Shown: positions 46,125 to 55,719 of the stretch, piece after piece
Layout of the letters: each line of letters opens with the position of its first letter
Numbering within the stretch: the first letter of the stretch is position 1
Assembly (NCBI RefSeq): GCF_050908995.1
Contig: NC_135118.1
Location: 22,763,501-22,827,500, forward strand
Direction: 5' to 3'
DNA: 64,000 bases
DNA from: Andrena cerasifolii
Lineage: Eukaryota > Arthropoda > Insecta > Hymenoptera > Andrenidae
Translations under genes and position numbers: made by a program
Notes under the pieces: generated by a model
What the model saw: only the letters and a program-made list of their open reading frames with translations
The model's database searches: none
What the model was told of the DNA's origin: nothing

Positions 46125-47833
46125 GCAGAGAGTGGGACGGCGCGAGCGAGGTAGCCGCCTTGCCCCGCTCAGCATCCGGCCGTCAAGATTTTTGCAAACC
46201 ACAGTAGGTACCTATCAGAATTATTAACTTTCTCCAGTCCGGAGTATACTCCAAACGACGCCCGCTTCGTTTTAAATTATTTTTACATATCATTCCCGCG
46301 GACGAAAACATTCTTCATAGTACGATTCATTCTTAATCGACATAGTGCAGACGGAAGTGACTGGTGAGGGAAAAACGGTCGTTTCAGATTAATCACGGGG
46401 CTGGAAGAAGCGGAACACGTGGCATGACTCGAAAATTCCAGACGACCGTCTTCCCACGCGTATATCTTAACCCTTATCCGTATCCAAACTCTCTCCCTCA
46501 ACCCTTTCGCTCCCTTTGCTGTCGGGATCCCTCGCGTCCCTCGGGCATTCCATAAAATCTACATACGAAAAGGAGTGCTTTCCCATGTCCCTATCTCGTG
46601 GACACCAGGCAGAACCTATCCGTCCGAAGAAACCTAATCTCTTCACCCTGCCGACGGGAAATTCCGCCGGGGACGTTAGTCACGCGATATTCAAATCCTC
46701 GAAGATCTGCTTTTGAAAGTTATACGCGTCCCGTCGACGATCGAGCAGGGCTTTGCTTTACGACCGGGTGCGCTACCACGGTTCAGCCGTGATGATCTTC
46801 TGTCGTCGTGGAGTTTCGTTGGCTCGAACCTGGGGGAAACATCACGTGCCCAAAGTAATCTTTCACAGTTTATTTCCTCTTGTTATCTTTCAGCGTAGTC
46901 GTTCTCGAAATTTCGACTCTTCTTTCGTTAACGGAATCCCTTGTCCCAGCGAGGAGCCATAACTCGATTAGCGCTCGAATCACAATCGGCGGCGGATAGA
47001 ATGGTGTGTTGAAAAGAAAGGGAGTATAAAAAAAAATTGGAGTGGTATCGACCAGCATTCGGGTGGCAACTGGGCGCGACATCTGCATGCAGATGCATCT
47101 CGAGGGTTCTCACGTTACTCAGGTGGCGAGTGACTTTCCGAATAAATTACCGCCGCGAGAATCGAGAGTCCCTGAAACATTTATAGACACCCTGTTGTGT
47201 ACACGGACACACACCGGGGATAATGGGCCTACCTGGTCCTTCAACCCCTTTTCCGCCTCTTTGCTCGCCGGCTGCACGAGCGGACCCCACTTTATGCTCG
47301 TTATGCCATTATTTCCCGAGTCAGTTTATTACCATCGACCTGTGTCATCCTTTATGCAGAATAATTTGATATCCCGTGCTTCAAAGAGTAGATATAACGC
47401 ACACACGCGCACACGCGCGCGCGCGCGCGTACACGCCGCGCCTCTCTGTTTGCCGCGTCGCTCTTTCATTTCTGTCGTACCATCACCGTATCTGTCGTCT
47501 CTTTGTGCTAGACGGTCTCTCGTTCGAAATTATGCATACGAGATGCGACACGCGTGAAAATTACAGTGAACCGCTAATGGGTTATCAGGCGAGGCAGCCA
47601 ATAATCATGATTATCGTTAATTGTTGTTCTTCGTGGTCAGTGTCATGCCTGATCTCTTGGCTTGTCGAGAATCGAGGCTGACGTCTTCTTGGTAATGATG
47701 CGATGCTGTGCGCATTAGAATTGCTTAAAGTAACTGTAAACCAAGATTTTCTCGACTAAATAGAGGTATCTTGACCAATTTACCTTCCTTCAGCTTTATT
47801 AGCTTATCTCAAGAAAAGATAAACTAATATTAT
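46125..47833. other. no gene recognised
   Basis: Moderately GC-rich. Frames of up to 171 codons (47042-47557) overlap others and lack domains. A CA/CG dinucleotide tract lies at 47398-47437. Nothing else is supported. Confidence 0.45.
47398..47437. repeat. (CA)n/(CG)n simple repeat
   Basis: A run of CACACGCGCACACGCG passing into pure CG, about 40 bases. It is alternating purine-pyrimidine and so could adopt left-handed DNA. This is a simple repeat only. Confidence 0.8.
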
Positions 47834-48670
47834 AGGGTAAAGTAGCCGACTTTGACGACCTCTCCTAATATGAGACCCCAGCTTATCTCCGTTACAGAAC
47901 TCTTGAATGTCATAGCGATGCTATTTCTTTACTAACTAACCGTGTATTAGTCGTTTTGTCTGCTGAGTGGCATTGTAATCAATTGAGCGCCTTGAGCCGG
48001 CACATATTTCTGAAATACTTTGGAGAAAGTTTTTGAAGCGGTTCGATTAAATTACAAATACCTCTAAAGTGGTAAGTGTATAATGATTTTCACAAATACT
48101 GTTGTATAGTGCTTGCAATGGAGTGTAAGGCTTACTAGTTATATATCATTAAATGACGAAGACTTAGCTTCGAAGCTACTTAGTAGTTATCATGTTATTG
48201 TTTCCAAGTATAAGACTCGTGAAAGTTCTACTGATGAGAGTGAAGAAGAAATTATTCTGAATGATGAAAGTGATTAAGAAAGAAAATTATGATACAGAAT
48301 GCTTGTTTTGCACAGGTCTTTAGTCTTCAGATGTGCTAGGTGACTTCGGTGGTGGGCCTACGAAGACTGCGGCAGTAATGAAATAGATTTCACATGCCGA
48401 CTTTATAAAGAAAGAAAGAAAAAATAAGTTTCAGGAAAAAACAAACTGGGTCTCATATTAGGAACCCATTTTTTTATCTGCGTATTTGAATGTCTTTCGT
48501 TTTTATTTTATTACGAAGAAAGCGAATTTTTGTTATAGTACTTTCCAGTAGGTTGCTAAAGAATACATATTCTACTTTTAAAACGTGTATCGAATTTTAA
48601 TAAAAGTGTTCTCAGTCAAGAGTTATGATGTTTTTAAGAAATGGGTCTCATATTCGGCTACGTTACCCTA
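47834..48670. mobile_element. TA-flanked MITE with repeated ATGAGACCC motif, 833 bp
   Basis: TA flanks an element (47836-48668) whose ends are GGGTAAAGTAGCCGA and, on the minus strand, GGGTAACGTAGCCGA, one mismatch in 15. The motif CTAATATGAGACCC occurs at 47863. Its complement recurs at about 48446 (TGGGTCTCATATTAGG) and beside the right end (GGGTCTCATATTCGG). The repeated sub-terminal motif parallels the 16422 and 59839 elements. No transposase frame is present. TA target suggests Tc1/mariner mobilisation. Confidence 0.75.
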
Positions 48671-51078
48671 TTAGTTTATAAGATCACGGAAGTTGCAATA
48701 ACAATTGTTGACGCTGGCGTACGGCTCGAGAAATGCCACAGAAATTCAAAACGTAAAATAAATGTAATAGTTACGACGCAAAAGATATTTTCAATCAACT
48801 TTCCCAAAGCGAAACGGCAATTTCATACCGATGCGCCAACCTAATACCTGCAGCCATACTTGTCGTCAATCGTAACCCCCTTAATAATCTCAATAAACGA
48901 TACTAATCACATACACTTCATCAATTTCTCCTGCAACACATTCAACGCACTGAAATCATTGACAGGAGATTTGAAGAAGCGAGACTCGCCCAGTCTATTC
49001 CGAATTACCGAACGCAGCACGCGCGTTAACAGGGATCGGGCGGTAGGGTGCGAAAATGAGGAGAATTAAGGGCAATGCAACGAACAAGTCGTTGGTGAAT
49101 GGCGACAGCCTCGGCCACGGGTACAAACGACTTCTTGTTGTTGAGCAAAACAGAAATTACCACGGCGCGGTGGCAAGGAAGGACAGTGGAAAGATGAGGA
49201 CACGAAGATTCCATTAACGGGTAACCGGCGGTAATGAATGGAAGACACCCTCTCGCGCCACCCCGAGACCTCCAACCCCTGGATTTCTCGTTCAGTTCCC
49301 GTTCCTCCTTCTCCCTCTCCCGCGGTGTCTCTGCACCTCTTTGTCCCTCCTAGCGGCTCCCATTCCCGGTTCGTTCTCCGTTGAAGGCACGTGGTCGCGA
49401 TCGTACCGTCTTCGTTCAGTCGCTTTTACTACCACCGTAGGAGAGAGGTCAGCGTAATTTTCCCTCTCGGTAAAAAATACTCTCGTTTAACTTTTCCCCG
49501 CTCATTATTCCCTGCCGCCCTGACCTAACCCGACCTGACCCCGAAGGCGGCTTTCTTTAATAACCCAGAAAGAAAGAGAACGGCCGGAGCGCGTGGTTGG
49601 CTCCTCCAGCGGTGAAGAAGGAGGGAAACGGCGAGAGAAGGAGCGAGAGACTACCGAATGGAGAAAGAGAGAGGGACGAGAGCAACGCCAAGGGCAATCC
49701 TTGGATGCTAATTTGTAACTGGGCTACTTCCGGGACAGTGGTTCCCCGTCACGCAAAACTTTATCTGGGCTATCGCTTGAAAATTACGAACGTCCTGGAC
49801 CTTCTGGCTCTTCTTTACGACCTGAATCCGTTCTTACGGGAATTAGAAAAGTTCCTTCCTAGATGCGGCGATCACCTTGCTCTGGAAACTTTCCTACTTG
49901 TCGTTTGCCGGATAATCGTCCCCATTTTGGGGAGGGAGGAGGAGGGTCGAACAACGGGTTTTCAAGACTCAGGAAAATGGCCCATTGTCGACTGAACGGT
50001 CAGACGCAGGGAGACTTTTCTAGGTTCAAGTAGATAAGTGATAGAATTCAATGCGAGATCTGTGATGATTACGTAAGGAAGCGTTTGGGAAGGGTTGCGC
50101 AGAGAAGCAATTTATATCTCTGTTTTCCAATTGTTTAAATGATCTATATCAGCTTCAATAGCGAGTGGTAATAATTAAAATCTCCCACGATATTCCTCCT
50201 ATTACGCAGGACGTGAGTTGCCACTGTGAGGGGGAGGAAATGACAGTTTCGAGACCGGAACAACGGCACGAGGATCGTTAATAAGTTGGCGGTATAATCC
50301 GAAGGATGAGCACCTTGAAAGATCCTGCCGTGCCACGGAGGGGGATGGTTTTCCTTGCATCGGCAATTAGCCTCATCCCTCCTCCTCCCCCTTCCCCCTT
50401 GAATACCCTTCGTTCTATCCTGCCGGTTATAGCAACCAACCCCATCCATGGCATTTAATTACCTTGCCAACCCCAGGCTAGCAGCCTCGGGGCCAAGGTC
50501 ACGAGCCATTCAACTCTCTCCGTATTCCTCAGCCCACGGGGCACACTGACCGAATTTACCCTTAAGCCCCGCTTCCGAGTTTCGATTATTTCTCGCCGCT
50601 TTATTGCGCCGCTCCCTCGTTACGCGACCCTGTTGCTGCCTCGCTCGACCCAACTCTGCGAAGTATTCGAGTTGTAAGTACGATACCTCTTCCTTTCACC
50701 AGTAAATTGTATTTCCATGAAACGAGCGGTGGGATTGTTACTGATTCAGATGTGGGGGATCTTTCTTTAAAAAATCCTCTGCTATGTTTTCAATCATTTA
50801 CTTCGCCTGACGGGTGTCCTTTTAGTATTGTCCTCCTTTTTGTTTCTCGATTCACGGTATTATTGCAGGTCCTAAGCTCCCTGGGCCGACAGTATTACTT
50901 CTGTGGAGGGATTTTCGTATCCCGGAGTCGTCGATCGTCGATCTCGAGTTTTATATTCGCTGAGCTAATTATTAAAAACAGAGATCACTGTCTCGGTTTC
51001 CACATAATATTCGATCTCCCCTTTATTCTACTTGCAAGGGAAGATCCCGAACCGGAAAATTCAAAAAATTCTGAAACA
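48671..51078. other. no recognised gene; CT-to-GA strand switch at 49.25-49.69 kb
   Basis: A pyrimidine-rich run (49260-49520) is followed by a purine-rich run (49565-49690). A plus-strand frame from 49597 to 49995 (132 codons) has a more ordinary protein-like composition in its second half, but it opens on TTG, with the first ATG at codon 37, and I recognise no domain. A 158-codon frame at 50707-51183 runs into the fold-back fragment, so it is not a gene as it stands. Confidence 0.35.
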
Positions 51079-51482
51079 TACGGATTGTTTGATTGGACAC
51101 AATTTTTTTTAAATGTGCTCGGAAAACTATACATCTTATTCGCGGATTTTCGAAATGTTAGCGCACCGTTTTTACAAAAATAATTTGTTTTAAGAAATCG
51201 GTAAGTACAACGGAAACTACACTCACATAGTTCATAAAAAAAATTGAAATTTGATTTCAGACCTGCTGTTCCATAGTTACACATTCGACAAGCTCGCGTG
51301 GGGGTCTAGAAGATCAATTAATATATTAAAAGTTATGGATGTTTTTCTATTTTTTTATATAGTCTCTTAAGGCAGCGTACTAAAGATAGGTAATACAATT
51401 TTTGTATGAAAACTGTAAATTCCTGAAAAAATTCTTAAAAATGGCTTACTTTTCCAGCCAGCATAGTGGTGTTCCCCCTTAA
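51079..51482. mobile_element. half-copy of TTAA fold-back family 3
   Basis: Sequence from CGGATTGTTTGATTGG to the terminal TTAA at 51479-51482 matches the spacer and right arm of the 52931 element. It ends GGCTTACTTTTCCAGCC, then GTGGTGTTCCCCCTTAA. The left arm is entirely absent, and similarity begins at the arm/spacer junction. The two copies are only 1.4 kb apart in the same orientation. Confidence 0.82.
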
Positions 51483-52930
51483 GGTACGATACAATGGGAT
51501 CCAAAAGTTATTCGATTGTCGAGGAGCATATTTCCGCAATACAATAAAAGTTGAAATTGTATGGAAAAAATATGGATTATGCTGTTTTATAATTATTAAA
51601 ACATCCAGTTCAAATTTCACGTGAAACCACGAACTTTAGAAAACATTATTAATATTTTTGTTAGTAACTTTTTTCTAATTGTTTAAAAAATTGATAAAAC
51701 TTTAGCCATTTGATAGATCTAATTAAAAGAAGTAACTTTTGTCTTGAAATTTCTTTTCTATATCTTACAGATTGCGAGTTAGAAAATAAAATCGAAAAAT
51801 CCCCGAATCTTCAGGGGTTAATTTCACCCCCTTAGTTTGATTTTGAGCAGCAAAAAAAAAATTGCGTTGTAATCAGGAGGAAATTCTCTGCATATCCACA
51901 AAGTTTCAGAATTTTTTTGAATTTTCAGGTTCGGAATCTATCTTCCCTTGTTAGTATGATTCTCTTTCCATGCTCTCCATGGGGTGAATGGAACTCTCCT
52001 CTCACATTATCGGTTCAGGAATCATTCCCGAAGTCAATCCATTCGATTGTCTATTCTTTTCGCGTGGTGTAGTTTTTTTCTTGTAACTTCTCCTTGCTCG
52101 GCAGCAGAATCGGCAACGACGACGAAAAGACGCTCGATGGCCGTTCGTCTCTTTTTCGCCATTGTCCGGGTGGCTCGCGTGCACAGCCGCCATAATCTAT
52201 AAATCACCGAGCGCCTCGATCCTTTTTATGGGTTATGGAAGAGCACCCCCGACGTGTCTCCCCTTCAGAGGCCGATACCGTCCAACCCCCGTGGACGTGT
52301 CTCTCGATCCCGTTTTTATTTATTCGCGGGGCAGAGCTAACGAACGAGATGCTGGCCATTGTACGGGGCCAGGCAGCCGCCCGCCCGCCCGCGCGACATC
52401 CTTTTTACGATCGATTTGCAGAGACGCCATTTTCGCTTATACACCGGCAACCTGCGATCCCATAAATCAGTCGCTCTCCTTCCGCCGCCCCGTTAACCCC
52501 GTCGATTCTTCGCGAACGATCCGACCAGCCTATATCGCGCCAGTTATCCCATTTCGTTCCTTTTTCCTCCTTCCGGTTTTACAGGAATAACTCTCTGTAG
52601 ACGGCGATATTTCTTAGGTTCGAGAGCGCCCAGGGTTGAGGGGGTGAGTTTGAAATTCCTTGGGGTCACGGGTCGGCACCGGGGGGTGGGAACGATGATC
52701 CGATGTGTAACAGGGGAAGGTAATTTATTCCACGGTATTGTTTTCGTCCGTGGACCTATTTAAGGCGATCCGATTTCACCGAGGACTCTTATTAAGCAGA
52801 TGGAAGGAAGGAAGGGAAGTACCTTCCTCCCGATTCTTGTTGGATCTTTTTTAAACATCGTACTTGTAGAAACGGTGGTACGAAGAGGAGGGTAATAACT
52901 GAAGTTCACGGTGGAGCTGCGCGACACTAC
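51483..52930. other. no gene recognised
   Basis: AT-rich to about 51950, with a repeat-like AGGGGTTAATTTCACCCCCT palindrome at 51812-51831. It then becomes CpG-rich (52080-52600) with overlapping domain-free frames. No exon could be supported. Confidence 0.45.
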
Positions 52931-53637
52931 TTAAGGGGAAACACCACTCTGACGGCCGGAAAAGTAAGCCATTTTTTAAGATTTTTTTCAGGAATAATTT
53001 ACAGTTTTCATAGACAAATTGTGTTACCTACCTTTAGTACGCTGTCTTAAGAGACTATACAAAAAAATAAATAGAAAAACATCCATAAATTTTAATATAT
53101 TAATTAATTTTCAAGACCCCCACACGCGAGCTGATCGAAGGTGTAACTATGGACCAGCAGGTCCGAAATCAAATTTCATTTTTTTTATAAACTATATGAG
53201 TGTAGTTCCCGTTGTACGTACGGATTCTTTGATTGAGAGCAAATTTTTTTAATACATCGAGAAACTGTCCATCTTATTCGCGGATTTTCGAAACTTTTCT
53301 TCTAAACCGCACCATTTTTACAAAAATAATTTGTTTAAGAAATCGGTGCGTACAACGAAAACTACACTCATATAGTTTATAAAAAAAAATCAAATTTGAT
53401 TTCGGACCTGCTATACCATAGTTACAGCTTCGACCAGCTCGCGTGGGTAGGCGTAGAATATTAATTAATATATTATAATTTATGGATGTTTTCCTATTTA
53501 TTTTTTTTGTATATACTCTTAAGACAACGTACTAAAAGTAGGTAATAAAATTTTTCTATGAAAACTGTAAATTATTCCTGAAAAAATTCTTAAAAATGGC
53601 TTACTTTTCCGGCCGTCACAGTGGTGTTTCCCCTTAA
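52931..53637. mobile_element. TTAA fold-back element, family 3
   Basis: Perfect TTAA lies at both ends (52931-52934, 53634-53637). Each end reads TTAAGGGGAAACACCACT inward, then GACGGCCGGAAAAGTAAGCC with small differences. Arms of about 285 bp surround a spacer of about 125 bp (53220-53344). The arms remain highly complementary, so this is the best-preserved fold-back in the window. There is no transposase. The terminal block is shared with families 1 and 2. piggyBac and Kolobok both target TTAA. The GGGG start differs from the CCC-type piggyBac ends seen at 656. Confidence 0.88.
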
Positions 53638-55628
53638 GTAGGTAAACGATTCCGTATCACTTATTATCGAGTATTCTACTGGACGTCTACAACGTAGATA
53701 CTACTGGAGCCTGCGGCAAGCCGCGCGTCGATTCTACGACAACGCGTGCTACGATCCACGTATTGTATCCCATCTCGACGAAAGGACCAAGCGTCTATTA
53801 CACAAAACAACCCTCCTCACCGCTTCCTACGGTGCGAACGTTTCATATCCGCGAAACGCTAGCCCGTCGCGTGGACAGGCGAGCGCGAAGACGCCATTTT
53901 TCCGATGGCAGAAGGAGAAGAAATCCACGCAGAAGCCTGCACGACGACGTACGTGCTCTCGACGCACGCTGGCCGTCACCCCCGTCGCTTACGTGGGGGA
54001 AAAGAAAGAGGAGGTCTCGCGTCGTGGATGCCGCGAGGGGGTGGAATATGTGCGTCGGGCCGCGCACACACGTAGAAGAGGGGGAGGCCCCGGTGCACCC
54101 CGGGCGCCCCCGAGCTGCGCAGAAGTTCCTTCCTTCCGCTTGATCGACATCGATTCCAAGATGGCGGCAGAGTGGCAGCGGTGTGTGCGGCCACAGCATA
54201 CATATCGGCCCATTCTACGAGCAGCCACCCCGCCCTTACGAGGGGGAGTCCTCTTCGCTTTCACGGCCCACCCAGCTCCCTCCTCCCCCGTTTCCGCCAC
54301 CCACAGCTCGATCTGCTCGAGTCCACGAGTCGAGGGGGGTGAGTTCGTTCCAGGGATGCAGGGTGTGACGAGGGGTGGGGAAACAGGAGCTGGTAGTCGG
54401 CTCACGAGATGTCCGGGCCGATATCGGAATCGCATTAGGACGCCGCGCCACTTTCGCCCCCGGGAACACCGAACCCAACCCTCTCTCCCTCCGCTCCTCT
54501 CTCCTTCCTCTTCCCTTTCGCCTGGTCCGTCGTTTTTTTTTCCCTCTGCATCGGTGTTCCTCGTCTTCTCTGCCCTGGCTTCCAGCCTCTTTCGTCCTCC
54601 TGCTCTTTTCTCGGGCACCACTCGGGATCCCTTCCGCGCACGGCTACAGAAATATTCGAGGAAATTTCGCGACCACGCCTGCCGATCCGGCACGACGCGC
54701 CTCGGGCCACGAGATACGCGTACGTTTTCGTTAGGCTAGCAGCAGGCACCGGGGTATCTGTTTCTGCACGAGAAGAACGATCTGGGTGATTGCTGGGTAT
54801 CGCCTAGAGACGGTTCTGGATGAATAGTTGCCACGGCGATTCATTGTTAGTCGCCTTTGTTATAATCTTGCTCGCAGCTCCTTTGCCGGAGCCTGATGCT
54901 CCGAGTGATCGTATTTGCTGGTAGTTGCATCCGGCTGGCTTCTCAACGACGCCATTGGGCAGATATAGCTGCACTTACAGATGTTGGACGCTCGACTCGC
55001 ACGGTTGCGTTTCTTCCAGCAACTAAGGAGCGGTAGTTCGAATCGCGAAGTAAGTTGCCAGACGAGTTGCATTTTAAGGATGAACTTCAGTGACAGTCTT
55101 AGCCAAAAGTTAATACATTTCCAGGATATTAATAAGGCTTTTTCCTGTGATGAAAACCATTCAGAAATGGTGTATTTTTATCGCAAGTTCAGTTGAATTC
55201 GCTCTTATTTTTTATCTCATTTTGCTAATTTATTGAATATCTGATGATTTATCATTAACTTGTTTGATGGAATGTACCTGAAATGCAATTGCTGGAAATG
55301 AAATAAACTATAATTTTCCTTTTAACTTATATGAAAAGCAGTGAAAAGTGTGCCAATGTGTTATATTTGGTGAGTGTTGATCATGTATATCTTAATTATA
55401 TTAATAAAACTCTTATATATACATAATCTTCATGAGCTGGAAATTCCTTGCGATCGTGGCAACGCTGCTCAATGAGAAAATATTCTTGTACAGCAGTTGG
55501 TAAGGTGAATGTTCCAATTTCTGCTCATTTAAGAGGTTACTCGACAGAAAGAAGGTGTAAAAAATTTGTTTATGATCAAAATTTGCAGAGTAATTGATTA
55601 ATTCTTTAATAATAAATCAACCAGTTAA
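53638..55628. other. no recognised gene; GC-rich island 53.7-54.8 kb
   Basis: Frames open on both strands (248 codons plus 53993-54739, 234 codons minus 53989-54693) encode Arg/Pro/Ser-rich products without domains. A perfect AAGATGGCGGC lies at 54158-54168, and its ATG at 54161 begins the last 193 codons of the plus frame. A pyrimidine run occupies 54280-54640. After 54800 the DNA is AT-rich and featureless. Confidence 0.4.
54158..54168 (+). promoter_or_regulatory. AAGATGGCGGC motif (YY1/Pho-type)
   Basis: An exact match to the extended YY1-family site, which in animals often overlaps or follows transcription starts and includes the initiating ATG of housekeeping genes. It lies inside a CpG-rich island. 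Whether a transcript starts here cannot be seen from sequence. Confidence 0.3.
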
Positions 55629-55719
55629 ATTCTCGAGAAAAATAGTAGGAATATCTGCTACCTACTATTGCTAATCCTTTATATGGTGAGCAGATATTCC
55701 TACTATTTTTCTCGAGAAT
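55629..55719. repeat. perfect 31-bp inverted repeat, 29-base loop
   Basis: The left arm begins ATTCTCGAGAAAAATAGTAG (55629-55659) and is matched without mismatch by 55689-55719. The whole hairpin is 91 bases. A perfect stem implies recent origin or selection, since nearby palindromes are degenerate. It has no flanking target duplication that I can see. Pre-microRNAs are of this size but usually carry mismatches and smaller loops, so I leave the class open. Confidence 0.85.

Noticed and set aside
47042..47557. 171-codon frame
   Set aside because: Crosses a CA/CG simple repeat (Thr-Arg-Ala-Arg runs) and shows no domain.
50707..51183. 158-codon frame
   Set aside because: Its last third lies inside the fold-back half-copy, and no domain is visible in the rest.
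53989..54739. Paired 248- and 234-codon frames on opposite strands
   Set aside because: Simultaneous openness on both strands reflects composition. Products are Arg/Pro/Ser-rich without motifs. Only the AAGATGGCGGC start context was kept as a finding.
55030..55050. GTTCGAATCGC as a tRNA B box
   Set aside because: No A box or cloverleaf pairing upstream, and no acceptor stem.
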